From assembly GCA_039566865.1 (NCBI GenBank), contig CM076956.1, forward strand, positions 5,653,511 to 5,717,510: DNA of 64,000 bases, given 5' to 3'. A program made the translations under genes and the position numbers. The notes beneath the pieces are model-generated. The model did not search any database. It was not told where the DNA came from and saw only the letters and a list, made by a program, of their open reading frames with translations. The DNA comes from Aurelia coerulea. Lineage: Eukaryota; Cnidaria; Scyphozoa; Semaeostomeae; Ulmaridae. Positions 1 through 19,919 of this stretch are shown piece by piece. Within the stretch, counting starts at the first letter, position 1, and every line of letters begins with the position of its first letter.

Positions 1-59
1 TTTGTTCTTCTAGTGATGTACGTATTCTTCATAAGAAGCTTATAATTCTTATCATGTGA

Positions 60-345
60 AAACTCAAAGTTTCCAAAGGCTGGCTCCCATGCAAGATGAA
101 CTATCACTGCCTTCCTCGTCACCAATTTTTCAAATTCGATGAAGTTCATCTTGCATTTGGAAAGTCATTTGACCTCGTGTAAATTCTTTGTTTTACGACT
201 AATGTGAATCAGGCCTTGTAGTCAAATGTGCTTCCCAGCGCAAGATGAACTTGCATTACTTGCATCGCGTTTGACAAATTGGCAACGAGGAAAGCGATGA
301 TCAAACAATTGTTTATTTACATCCTGTTTCCTCGTGAACATTTGA
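60..345. repeat. Short inverted-repeat element (MITE-like)
   Basis: The stretch around 87-135 (GCAAGATGAAC, CCTTCCTCGTCACCAATTTT) is the imperfect reverse complement of about 250-300 (AAATTGGCAACGAGGAAAGC). The outer pairing continues less well. There is no coding signal. Edges are approximate. Confidence 0.45.
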
Positions 346-1038
346 CTGAGGGGTGCATCAAACTTCCAGAGACAATAAAGATTTAAACAATAAGATTTTC
401 ACGGATTTTTCTTCAAAACAAAAAAATTTTTGCCAAAGGTGCACGGGATTTTTAGTGAGTGATACGCTCCTCTTATTTGACAACATTTTCCATTCCACGT
501 ATCGGTCTGTGACCAGAGAAGACCATGTCAATTGGGCCATCTGAGAGGTGCCAAAAGAGGGCCAAGTAATAAAGAGGTCACTTGTTTCTGAACTGCATTT
601 TCAGGCAATCAAAAGGGAAAGGTAAAAAATCACTCCAGGGGAGAATCCCTGGCCCTGTTGTCTGCTCACTTCACACGCAGGGATCTTTTGAACTCAGCTA
701 TAGAATTGTCCGATAGATTAGCTATAGAATTGCCATCTTACTGCAAATACTGCAAACTAGCCATCATTCGAAGGATCTTCGCAAGTGGGACTTGGATCCT
801 GCGAGGTTTAGGGAATGAACTTTGAATCTTTTCCATTAATTGGATGATCATTGCAATCTAAATTTCGAAATTAATGATATATTTGTTGAATCACATTGTT
901 CATGTTGAAAAGGAGCAATCCTTCCTAATAAACCGTGAGGAATAAACCTTTCTTAATGGAACGAAGACCATTTGAGATGAAATAAAAATATGCAAGCAAA
1001 CAAGATTTTCGAAACCGTTGGTCTCATTTATTTCTCAC

Positions 1039-9311
<8,273 letters not shown>

Positions 9312-9723
9312 CTTCAATTCCTTGTTTAATAGGCCTGACTTTTTCGCAAAAGTTTGCTTTCAAGGTTACAATTCAATGACTTTACGACGCCATGTTTTTA
9401 AAAAGAATTTTTTCAATCAGCCTCCTTTGCAATCATCTCCTTCGCAGCAACCGCGCAAAAACCGTGGAATTGAAGAAGAATGGGCCCGAGAGTATTTTCG
9501 CGCCCTTTTTCAAACACCCTTGCACAAGTTTTTTTAAAAAAACCGATAAATACTGTACGTTTCAAAAATACGCGAACGAAATTTTTTTGTTTGAAATAAA
9601 GGTAGACATTTTTGCAATTTGCTGTCTTGATTTTCCCCACCGTTTGATTAGAAAGTTTCGAGCAATCTCGTCCCCAGAGTGAGTTTGTTGCTCTACCTCT
9701 TCGTTGTTCATTCTGCTTCCTGA

Positions 9724-9851
9724 CCAGCGTATGACGTCAGAACACCCTGGGAACGAGGTTGAGTTTCGAGTTCTCAACTTGAAATAAATAGACCATTCCC
9801 ATGATTACGTCATCACCTGTGCGGCGCGCATTGCATGCTGGTACTTGTAGT
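9724..9851. promoter_or_regulatory. DIMT1 promoter: CRE sites and ZNF143/Staf-like element
   Basis: Upstream of the DIMT1 start lie a full palindromic CRE, TGACGTCA, at 9732-9739 and a second CRE-like site, TTACGTCAT, at 9805-9813. The minus strand of 9824-9851 reads ACTACAAGTACCAGCATGC followed by AATGCGCGC. This fits the known ZNF143/Staf (SBS) pattern ACTACAANTCCCAGNATGC with about one mismatch in the core. Such elements commonly sit at promoters of housekeeping genes and at bidirectional promoters. Transcription start sites cannot be read from the sequence. Confidence 0.55.
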
Positions 9852-10135
9852 TAAACACCTGGCCGAGTTAGTGTGTTTTGTATAGGAAGTGTATGAGAAG
9901 TCGTGTATTGCGTTGGAAATATCGTAGAAAAATTCGAACAAGTCTCGAAAGAATTCACAAGGAACTTTTGGTGGCAAAATGATATCACAATTTAAAACAC
10001 AACGCGCAAGGTAGACCAGAAGGATGCCCCTAAATCAAAATGAAAACATCAAAATCAAAATATCATGGGACGATCAAGATGCATTATATACAGCAAAACT
10101 AAACTATTCTAATGAATTTTCAACCAAGACAAAAC

Positions 10136-10505
10136 TACACGTATTTTTTTATAAGAAACTAAGAATTTGGGCCAGTACTGAAAGTTTCTTAAAATTATCA
10201 GATTTTGAGTACTCAGAGTTTCTTACGGGTTTCTTAGAGGTTCCATAACAATCTCCATGTTCACTACCTGTGCCCTCCTGAACATTTCAAAAACAACGTT
10301 TTTTAAGCCTTTCCAATGTTTAGGCATTTCTCAAGTACCTTACGACTAATATGATACAGAAGTAAAGTAAAAATATGTCAATGATTTCCGTTATCAAAAC
10401 AAATAGTTTCTTAACTTATATTTTCCCAGTACTGGAGTTTCTTATTTTTTGGCGATCTGAGAGTTGAATTTCTTATGGGCAGTTTCTTACAAAAAAATAC
10501 GTGTA
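10136..10505. mobile_element. ATAAGAAAC-superfamily MITE, second subfamily
   Basis: Ends TACACGTATTTTTTTATAAG and CTTACAAAAAAATACGTGTA. The interior GGCCAGTACTGAAAGTTTC and GGCGATCTGAGAGTTGAATT is shared with partial copies at 23951 and 36270. AAGAAAC/GTTTCTT motifs recur inside. Upstream of CLCC1's 3' end. Confidence 0.7.
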
Positions 10506-10710
10506 TTTACTGTAACAAACTGAACTAATAGTTGTACAATATATCGTTAAAAACCAACAATTCTACATCATAAATCGTAAAATCTTATGTCGGCCTGTAA
10601 CAAGATTCCAGTAAACGTTTCTATCAATAACAAACTGTACAAAAATTGCTCTGAAGTGCAAATCGATATTAAAACAGACCCAACAACTCTCTGTCTGTAC
10701 TAATAAGAGT

Positions 10711-11300
10711 AACAAGGACAGATTTTGTAATAATATAGCAACAGTTGCGTTTGATTGACACCTCAATTCAAAGCGATTGCAGACAAAGGAAATTCTCTCA
10801 ATCATAAATTCTAGATTCAAAAGAAACAAAACCGCAAAAGTTTTCTGAAACCCAAGTAGCTAGCTCGCTCGTTGTGCATTCCAGAAATTGTTTTTAAGAG
10901 CAAACACGAGCATATATCGAAAGAAGAAGGATACATCTACACATCTACCTCGGGTATTTCATTTCTTTGGTTACAAAGCCGATTGGAAGGCGATTCAATT
11001 CTCTTATTTTTGGGTGTAATTAAAATACTTACTGCTCAGCTTTTGAAATGAAAATGCCCGAGGTAGATGCGTAGATATATCCTTCTTCTTTCGATATGCT
11101 CATTTTTACTCTCAAAAACAATTTTTGGAATGCTCAACGAGTGAGCTAGCTACCTGGGTTTCAGAGAAACTTTTGCGGCTTTGCTTGTTTTGAATTACTG
11201 GTTGAGAGAATCTCCTTTGTCTGCGATCGCTAATCGCTTTAAATTGAGGTGTCAATCAAAACCAACTAATGCTATTGTGGTATAAAATCTGTCCTTGTTC
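10711..11300. mobile_element. Fold-back element, AACAAGG family, copy 1
   Basis: 590 bp that is almost entirely palindromic, from AACAAGGACAGATTTTG to CTGTCCTTGTTC. It is flanked by exact 8-bp direct repeats ATAAGAGT (10703-10710 and 11301-11308). Internal landmarks are GTAGCTAGCTCGCTCGTTG and GAAGAAGGATACATCTAC with their complements. No transposase. Related to 31993-32592 and 44894-45471. Confidence 0.8.
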
Positions 11301-11308
11301 ATAAGAGT

Positions 11309-12150
11309 ACGAAAACGATAAATAAAACAAGGAAACACTCAGACACAATGGCGGACTGGCCCACCGGCCCAGTGGGCCCCCTCAAAATCTTGCAAAAAGG
11401 GACCCCTATCTACTGGAAAAGGGCCCCTTTGGCAAAATTAGGGACTTCTTCGATAGTTTTGCATTTTGAATAATGGACATCTCACTTCACATTTTAATCC
11501 TTCCATGTTAGTGAACTTGTTCAAAGAAATGAATGCAGTCAGAGAATGAAGATACGCATGGCAAAGAAGGGAGCACCGTTGCAGAAAAAGTAAAGGTCCC
11601 CTCTACTTCTGTCAAAAGATGGTTCTCGAGATTCCTTCAAAGAAAAATAGTTGAGTATCGGTAGTGTAAGGTAAGACTCTGACAAATGCTAAAAAATGAC
11701 TCGGAGAGTCATTCTAAGCCAAAGTAAATGCTGACATGCCAGTTTCAAAAATTTTGCGGGACAAACTTTGTCAAGGCCTCCACTTTGGGGGCACGCAGAA
11801 ATTGGATTGTGACAAAGTAAAGGCTTTTACGCGAACATTTTGATAAGAGTGTTGATTGATTGAAAATTGCTAAAATAATTTTGAAAACTTCAAAGTTTCC
11901 AATTTCGCTCTGGTAAAGATAGGATGGTGATAGGCATTCTAAGCCAAAGAACAGATGTTTACTCGAAAAATTTCCCTTTGGATGCTAATTCATAAAACTA
12001 CTGTTACAAAGGGTCACAAATTCAATTTCAGCACCGGCAAACATGGATTGAGAGAAGCGTTCTAAGCCAATGTAGAGAGAGGGCGTGTCCTCAGAAATTT
12101 TCCTGGAGACTTTGATTGAATGGCTCTCTAAAACCTTCATTGAATATATA
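11309..12150. other. CLCC1 3' flank with dispersed repeats
   Basis: No coding exon seen. Near 11348-11390 is GGCGGACTGGCCCACCGGCC, a GC-rich transposon-end type sequence. The motif CATTCTAAGCCAAAG or a close variant recurs near 11715, 11938 and 12059, about 120-220 bases apart, in what is probably the CLCC1 3' UTR or flank. I did not identify a poly(A) signal. Confidence 0.4.
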
Positions 12151-15100
12151 TCAATTTGCCACATGAAAAGGATAGAGCTCGTTTGTCAAATGTTCTTCCG
12201 TCTCTTGAACTACATGAGGCTGTCCTTCTACAACTCGTATTCTTTCGTTTGCATCTTCAACACGATACTCACTCTCGGCTGGTTCCTTTATTGGCCTTTG
12301 ATCTCTCACTGCTTGTTCATCTTGGGGTTGTGGAACATCTTCCACACCGACATTAACATCTACCGGCTCTGGTGGTACCATAACGAATCCAGAAAGTTCA
12401 CCAACATCAGGTAAATTTTCATTTGCAGCAGCTGCAGGCTGTTCCTCATTTTCATCTGAAATGAAAGCCTGTTGTAATCAACAAAAAAGAAACATAGACT
12501 TGTCTGGAAATCGAGAATAGTAATGTTTCACATATTTGGAAGAAACACTTTGAAAGGAACTCAACACTCAGAACAGTAAAAAATTAAGAACTTTTGCTAC
12601 TGGGAAAACATTTAACGAGCTAGTTTCGTTTAGATCTGAGTGTAAGATTATCTTACATCGTGAACAAGCAAGACTGACAGTATAGGCCTTGTGCGCCCAT
12701 TAACATGACGAGAATTCTTTACATCATGGTAAGAATTCTTCCCGAATTCTTGAGCCACATGAAAAACTGTAAATTTTGCTATATAAGAATTCTTAGGCAG
12801 GAATACCATGTTAATGTGTGCGCAAGACCTGCTGCAGGGTCCGTGGTTGGTTATACCACGGGCAGGTCAATCAAGTGTGCATAGTGAAAATGCTTTCAAT
12901 TTAAGATCTAACTGCGAGATCTAAAGCCTGTTAAAAGCTAATTTAAGAACAGAGAGTGTACCTTCTTCATTTCGGTTCTCTGGTTCCTTGACTGCCTCCT
13001 CCCTAGGTGCTGCTATTGCCTCTACTCTGTTCTGTCCTTGGATTGGCAGCCGCTCTCTCATGTCGGCCAGCTGCTTGTTCAAGTCATCGTTCTGTGCCTT
13101 CAACTGCTTCATGTTTTCTCTCTCCACAGCTAAAATCTCTCTTTGATCACGCCCCCTACCAATTCGTAGCAAAGGTGAATCGAATCGAATACCAATGGCA
13201 AATAAGAATGAAATGAAGATTGCAATAAAGAAAATTGGTTGCCACTGTACCGGAATTTCTTTAAAGATGAGTCTGAAGCACTTGCCAAGATTCTCTGAAA
13301 GCACTAAGGCAGGTTGAACAAAGATGCGTGAAGCAGCAGCAGCTATTGCCTGGAAGAGGAAGCAATGACCATTACTCGCAGGAGAGAAAATGTGTATTGG
13401 AGAAATAAGGAATGAGCAGGGACAAATAAGATTTGCTAATCAAGGTAGAAAGGAACATTGTTTGGCAGGACAAATTTCTGCCAAAGGGTTGCTCTGACTA
13501 AAACTAGAATGCGAAACTGTTCTGCTAAAAGTCTTTATTTGTTATGAAGTCAGATTCTACCTTGATAGATTTTTTGATATGAGGAATAGTTAATGATTAA
13601 ATTACAGTGCACGTCAGGAAAAAATTTAATTGATATGAATTAGGCATAAGATTTGTTATATAAGGTCCTTCAAATCATTTTCTATTGAAGAGTAAAATGG
13701 GACAAATGAGATTAAATAGACCACGCTACAACCAATGTAAAGGGACCAGGAGGTTTAGCAATGCTGGCTATTGGTTCAAATATTGTTCTGGTCATTTCAA
13801 TTGCCCTCAATTTATTCTTCAATGTTGATAAACTGTCCAGCAGAAAACGTTTCTGACAACATTTTCTACACTAGGATTCAATAAGAAAATATCTATTTGG
13901 CTTTCTATTTGGCTTTCTTTTGATTGTAACAAAAACAATATACTTCAAAGGAATGTAAATTGCATCATTATTACCTCACCAGGAGTCACTTCCCAAAAAG
14001 GTTCAACAATCATCGCTTTATAGTAATCAGTGCATGCACTGTCTGAGAAAGAAAATGTATCACGCCACCACCATCGAACCAGGGACACATATGACATTTT
14101 ATCCCCGTAACACTGTTCTGGAACTGTCAATTTAGCTTCCGTCTTCTTTGCCAATTGAGCTTTGTACATTCGCATCCATTCCCATGGGACACTTACGGCA
14201 AAGCAAAGAAGAAAAATTATAATGATCAAACCAAGTATAGTCTGTCTTGACCTAATCAGTTTAACTGCAGTGTACAATGTAAGAGAGCATGAAAGGATTG
14301 CAATAAGGAAGTATGCCACATAGTCCAACCTCACTCTTTCAAGAATTTCCAGGACTCTAGTCATAAATGTACTTGGCATTTCCATGGAGCCTGTTTTGAA
14401 AATCTTAATCAAAATGTATGTGCAGTCTTCAACATCTTGTTCATCATCTAAACACTCTTGCATTAATTCAATATCTTTCTTGTGAATTTCAAATGTCATC
14501 TTTGACACTTCCATGCTGGTTCCCCCTAATGAATTTGCAGTTGCCATAAATGATCTGTATACTTGCTTCAGGTATGGCATGTCAGCTTGCATTTTATTTT
14601 GAGACTCATTCACTGCAATTTGAACCATCCTCTGTACTAATTCACTTTTCTTATCACTGCATTCTTTCAAATCACTCCGTAAGGATGTCAACTCATGAGT
14701 GAAATCAGGGCATCCATTCTGCAGAGATACAATAGAACACAAATTAGCAAAGTTCCACAAGGAGACTTTATGGAATAAACTTGCTATACAGATGGAGAAA
14801 ATATTAATTCACATTTAAAAATTAAGATGTGGCCATAATTGGGTTCGATTGGATTGTGGATCACTTCAATCATACATAGTAGGCCTAGATGCTATTCTCT
14901 CTTCTGAAAATGATAGACCTGGCACATTTGGAGGCCACACTACTACAGTAACTTAGCATAGTGGGCACTGAGGTTTTCACTTCAAAACAATCAACAAGCT
15001 CATGAATGAGTTTGATACTGTTCACTAATTAGTTAAACATTTACTGAACACAAAGGAGTTTGTGCGCACAAAGGATCATGGTTGACAATGGGTTTTGAAT

Positions 15101-15801
15101 TAATAGCAACAATACACCAACCAGCTTGTACAAAACTGTAACTGTTTTGCAGTGTGTTGTTGTGGCGCAGTGGTGTAATCCTCTGACTTTGCAGCCAGAA
15201 TAGTCAGGCTCGATACCCGGTAGGACCCCATCACTTGAGCGTCATGACAAGGGGTCGCGGACTCGATTAGGTCTGCTCTATTTCTGCGATCCCAGCGCTT
15301 GGTGCTGAAAAACGCAACTTCACCTTCAGCTCCATGATTTCAGGACTTTTGAGGAACTTCTTAGTACATACATGAAGGTATGCCTAAAAAATGTGGCACT
15401 GAAAAGTTTCTATTGACCACAATCGTAAACATTTTTTGATAATTTTTTTGAGTAATAGCACTACCTGACCTGACTTAGTCTATTGTTTAGCAATATGAAA
15501 TTTCGCAAACAAAAATGAAGACATTATGACAATGAATCGATATAAGATCAAGGTATCAGAGTTGCAATGAGAGATAATTAGAGTAGTAATTGTATCTTTG
15601 GCCTGATACCCGCGACGAAAAACTTACATTTGGCCAACTGGTTGCGTCATTCTCGTTGCTTTTATCCTTCATCCCCACTGATGGTGGCTTTAGGCCCTTT
15701 TTTCGCAAAATTCTATCAACAGCATCCTCCGTTGGTTCCTCTTCCCCTGTGCTTCCCAAGGCCATGATTACAATCAGTGTAGCTAATTCAAGGAATTTCA
15801 T
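12151..15801 (-). CDS. CLCC1: CLCC1, chloride channel CLIC-like protein 1 (four exons, complete)
   Basis: Seen: exons 15801-15628, 14718-13975, 13349-12962 and 12455-12151 (stop at 12153-12151), with phases closing at 0, 0 and 1, giving 536 residues. The order is a signal peptide (MKFLELATLIVIMALGSTG), the family motif DAVDRILRKKGLKPP (about 27-41), an ER-lumenal Cys-containing region, transmembrane segments near 192-211, 218-236 and 344-361, a coiled coil near 376-408, and an acidic Pro/Glu-rich tail. Known: human CLCC1 has 551 residues and the same layout, and is an ER-membrane anion channel or ER-homeostasis factor. The ATG at 15801 is preferred over in-frame upstream codons because it begins a clean signal peptide. 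It is transcribed in the same direction as DIMT1. Function here is inferred from homology. Confidence 0.92.
12684..12830. repeat. Short MITE in CLCC1 intron 3
   Basis: GGCCTTGTGCGCCCATTAAC pairs with GTTAATGTGTGCGCAAGACC, with AGAATTCTT repeated in the interior. About 147 bp. Confidence 0.55.
15157..15326 (+). mobile_element. tRNA-derived SINE, copy 1
   Basis: The head has a box-A-like TGGCGCAGTGG and a box-B-like GGCTCGATACC about 40 bases later. Then comes a body with GAGCGTCATGACAAGGGGT and TCTGCGATCCCAGCGCTTG. The same head and body occur on the minus strand at 43183-43370. Intronic to CLCC1. Confidence 0.65.
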
Positions 15802-15849
15802 CTTCTTTGTAGAATAAAAACTGCGGTGCAATGTGTTGTTCTGCAACTT

Positions 15850-16060
15850 TTCAGTGCCTTTTTTGTTAGGCCAGTTCCTGTCCTGTGGTCCTATGACTTT
15901 CTGTCTCCTCTCTTTTTGGGAATTCCCAACAGCCTCCCTTCGATGTATCTAGAGAAGAAAGCAACGCTCTGGGAAAATTTCGAGATTTCGACACCACGCA
16001 ACTTCGACTTTCGCCAGGCTTCGGTTAGGCGCATTTAAATCATTTTATGTAACTTATTGT
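15850..16060. other. CLCC1 5' flank
   Basis: Upstream of the CLCC1 start. No exon, motif or repeat that I can name. Confidence 0.3.
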
Positions 16061-16069
16061 AGCTAATAG

Positions 16070-16447
16070 CAATTGGGGGGGGGGGGCACTCCCATACTTG
16101 ACCTGACGGGATGTGCCGCTCAACAGGGTGTCCTTTTGCGGTAAAAATTATGCGACAGGGTGTCATTTTCTAGCGAAAATTATGCGACAGGGTATTACAA
16201 TAGGTAAAAAAATTATGCGACAGGGTATCACAAGCAAAAATTGCGTTCTACACTGTATTTGAGAGGCAAAATTTTTATGCGACAGGGTATCACAAGCAAA
16301 AATTGCGTTCTACACTGTATTTGAGAGGCAAAATTTTTATGCGACAGGGTATACTTTTGGCCTATTTTTTATGCGACAGGGTGCAGGGTGTGGAGAGGTT
16401 TTCCGCACACCCCCGTCACTTCCCTAGTCAAGTACCCCCCCCCCCGG
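16070..16447. mobile_element. Poly-G/poly-C-ended element with ATGCGACAGGG tandem repeats
   Basis: Begins in a run of G followed by CACTCCCATACTTGACCTGA and ends TAGTCAAGTACCCCC in a run of C. The interior repeats TTATGCGACAGGGT at least six times and holds a 62-bp tandem duplication (units starting 16213 and 16275). A degraded relative (ATGCGCCGCTCAACAGGGTA) spans about 21208-21500. Confidence 0.6.
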
Positions 16448-16776
16448 GATAGCAATCAACAAAAAAGATAAGAACGTTCGAGGCAATCGATTGGCTGTTT
16501 CTAAACTTTTTGACAGGAGAATCGTTTGAGATGTTTGAGATCAAAGAGAAAAGACAAGACATTTCAAATAAAACAACTCATGCTTTCCCGAAACGACGTT
16601 CCAGTTATTGCCTAGTATAGCTCTCATAGCTCTTGCCGAGCTCTTGGGTATGCTCGCACCGTACAGAACTTGCACTGACATACCCCCCGCACATAGAGCT
16701 TGAAGGACTGGGAGGGACTTTTTCTATTTCAAAGTAACGACAAAATATAGCACTGCACAGCACAGTGAAGGAAACA

Positions 16777-17582
16777 CAAGGGTGGGCACGTACTGTGATT
16801 TCTATGGTCCTATGTATGTCCACGAAAAAAAATTAATCTACCCAGTTTCTGGAGAATAAATGTGATCTACTGTCCACCAAAGACTGGTTTTGGGGACAGA
16901 CATTTGCAATGGAAACTTTTGTTAAATCTACATGAGTTCATCTCATTTTAAGTCTAAGTTTGTATCAAACACCCATTTCTCCCACCATCTTGGTTCCACC
17001 TTTGTCTCTCTAGACGTCTTTGATTTACCCAGTCTTAGCAAAACTGTTTCCACCTGTGTCCAAACTATTCCGAAAATAAACCAGTTTTTTAACAATCTGC
17101 CTCAAATGTTCCTCAAGATACAAGATATAATCTGGACAAACCGCATAAGTGGTTCCACCTCTGTCCTCTTTCAGGAACAAAAAAACCGTATATCCACACT
17201 ATTTTCAAAAGGTGACGTTTTTGTTCGGGATTTGTCCAGCATTACTTGAGAAATAAACCGTTATTTTCAATGAAATGGCAGAAGATTGTCAGACCAGCTT
17301 TGTCCACCAAGTTCACGAAAAATGTCCGGATTCTGCAGACATAACAATTCCGATGACAGCATTGTCCAGGTTCAGGCATTGAAATAACCCACTTTTGGGG
17401 ACAGAGATTGCAAAATATAGATAGTCCATACTTGTAGAGTAAAATAAACAAATAAACTACTTTTAAAGACCTATAAAAGAACCTGGTTTTGAGGACAAAC
17501 ATTGTTGAATTAAGGACAAAATAAACCGATTTCTGGGACATACATAGGACCACTGTCTCCATACCTACATGCCCACCCTTGG
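16777..17582. mobile_element. hAT-like MITE, CAAGGGTGGGC ends, copy 1
   Basis: About 806 bp with terminal inverted repeats CAAGGGTGGGCACGTA and TACATGCCCACCCTTG, flanked by GGAAACA on both sides. No intact transposase. The interior is shared with 58028-58824 (CACCCATTTCTCCCACCATC). Termini and duplication size fit hAT. Confidence 0.75.
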
Positions 17583-18596
17583 GAAACATGAAAACAACGA
17601 ACGAACAGAGATATCATTTTGCGATTCATCTGCCTGTTGAGGCAGGTCAGGGACAAGTCTGAAACATTGGTTTGGCGTTGACAATACGACGTCATTTGCA
17701 CCACAGCGGAAGCCTTGGATTACAAACAATAAACTGACGTCCAAAGTCCGTAGCTGTGATCTTTGTTGTTCTGGTAGAATTTTTTTTAGAAATCAGTGGG
17801 CATCGCATCCGCAAAGGTGAAGGTAAGTCTGACGAACGAGTCGTTAATTTGTATATTATTTATCTAACTCTCAAACGGGTAGCTGTTTCTGTAAGCCTTC
17901 TACATCAGAGAATTATCATTTTAAACTGGAAGTTGTTAAACATTAACTTTTATCATTTAAGCTCAAAGCTTTCCTTGACTCAACCTTGCATGTTTGCCTC
18001 ATTTCTCTTCATGCTAGCCTGAATGTCGAAGGAGATGTTTTAGCACTAGCAGTTCTGCTATGAGGAGTTAAAATGCATTCTAGAAGTACTTAAAAAAGCT
18101 AAATATCAGGAAAAACATTTGTGTGACGATTTCATAAAGAACTGTTAGGTCTGCAAGCAAAAACGAGCTTGCACAAGCTTATCTCGTGACCCAGCCGTGA
18201 TCAGTTTGGTTAGAAGTTTGGTTAGGCCTATGAAACCCTAAATAAATCACGGGAAAGCTTCAATAATTGATGTTTTTCAAAGGTTTTTCTTGAAACTTCC
18301 TACTGAAATATGCAACTTCAATAAATAAAAACTAAAATTTGCTGGCAGTTTCTTGCCCCAAGTCTATTTCGTCAACAAAAATTGCAAAAGGGAAAAGCGA
18401 AATGTGTAGTATTTTCGTATTTTACTTCAGACAGATGGAGATTTCTTAGTTTTGCTCCTAGAAGTCCTAGAATGTATTACCCCGCCACTCACCACAAAGA
18501 AACTGACTTACAAGAAACTTGCAGCCTGCCAGATGGCACCATGGTCATTGTCGTCATTGTCTAACATTTGGTTTGATATAACATTTATATGATATT
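17583..18596. other. Gap without recognised genes
   Basis: No exon that I can support. Short open frames here have no recognisable family and no matching splice context. Confidence 0.3.
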
Positions 18597-18795
18597 CCAT
18601 GGGTAGTTAGACACTGCTGGTGTGCTTCTATGGAGGAGCGCTGGATAATATGTATCTGCGGAGGAATTTTTTAATAGTACTGCGGAGCATTCTTTCGATA
18701 TCTCCTCCGCAGTACTATAAAAAATTTCCGCCGCAGATACATATTATTCAGCGGTCCTCCATAGAAGCACACCAGCAGTGTCTAACTACCCATGG
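18597..18795. mobile_element. Palindromic MITE, ATGGGTAGTTAGACAC family, copy 1
   Basis: About 199 bp folding from end to end, from CCATGGGTAGTTAGACACTG to CAGTGTCTAACTACCCATGG. The inner arms are ATATGTATCTGCGGAGG and CGCAGATACATATTATTCAG. GATATT lies on both sides. Confidence 0.75.
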
Positions 18796-18860
18796 ATATT
18801 TATAAGAAACCAAACAGCCTGATTTTACAAAATGAGTTTCTTAGTGGCGGGGTAATACTG

Positions 18861-19239
18861 TACACGTTTTTTTATATAAGAAACTTGGATCAGCACTTCG
18901 TACTAAAAGTTTCTTAACTTCGCATGAAAATATCGATGTTTTAGTTGTAAAAGTTTCTTTATTAGTTTCTTATTCTTTGGGGTCTACAATTTCGTTATGG
19001 TTCGAAGTTGAGCCTTCTTATCGACAAAGGGCATGCGTTTTGCATTGATATTGCCACCGTGACTAATCCAAGTTACCAAATTTTTGCAGTCAAAACTTGA
19101 TATTTACAAACGCAATATCGCGCGAACCGTAATCTACCGACTCTTATTCCAGAAATAAAATCTTAAGAGTTTTTTATTTGTTCTTGAACGTAGTACTAGA
19201 GTTTCTTAAATTTTTAGTCATCGTAGCACTAGTTTCTTT
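18861..19239. mobile_element. ATAAGAAAC-family MITE, copy A2 (right end lost)
   Basis: It begins TACACGTTTTTTTATATAAG and continues with CTTGGATCAGCACTTCGTAC, the inverse orientation of copy A1's right arm. It runs to CGTAGCACTAGTTTCTTTT, where the terminal GTGTA is missing. Confidence 0.7.
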
Positions 19240-19539
19240 TCAAAGAGGTCTGGGACGGCGCGCTACTTTTCTGGAAGATGGCGGATAATCTGCGAAAGGG
19301 AATCCCCTTCTCACTGCAACCGTTGAAATGCAGTTGCATTGCAATGAGCAAAGCAATGCAAGAAAAAGCGAATTTAACTCCAGTTTCTGTGCACTTAGTG
19401 GACCACCACAAGGGCCTGCAAAGGCTTGCAACTTGAAAATAAAGAGTTACTTACCACGTTCAACAAGGGAACTTCGATTTCGGTGAATTTGGATAGTATG
19501 ATCGTTACTTACAAATGCTAGACTTTTTATAAATAAATG

Positions 19540-19840
19540 GAGCTTACTTATTGCCCTTTAACTACACTCTTTTCTTTTTATAAGAATAATGTTTATAAGA
19601 ATATTCAGGCTCAGAATCATCCAATTTTTAAGAATATTATAAGAATATTGCCAGCCTCAGCTAGCATATTTGTGTCTCATTTTTCAGCAGTTGCCTGTTT
19701 TGTGATGTCCATAACAGAGAATCGCATGACTGACATAAATACTTTAAGAATATATTCAGGCTCAAAACCAAAATTCCTTAAGAATATCGAGGCTGAACAA
19801 AATATAAAATATTCTTATAAAAAAAGGGGTGTAAAGGAAT
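19540..19840. repeat. TATAAGAAT-type inverted repeat
   Basis: TTCTTTTTATAAGAATAATG near 19570 pairs with ATTCTTATAAAAAAAGGGG near 19815, with AAGAATAT and ATATTCAGGCTC repeated inside. It resembles the ATAAGAAAC MITEs in layout. Edges are approximate. It lies just upstream of the selenoprotein-P-like gene. Confidence 0.45.
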
Positions 19841-19919
19841 ACGGAGTCCTTGAAAAGGAATACCCAGGACTCGTTTCTTATAACTTCGCTGCACATTGCA
19901 TTTTTCTTTGCAGATAGTC

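Noticed and set aside
9322..9777. Several overlapping open frames upstream of DIMT1
   Set aside because: Opposite-strand and overlapping frames in a promoter/5' UTR region, with no family resemblance.
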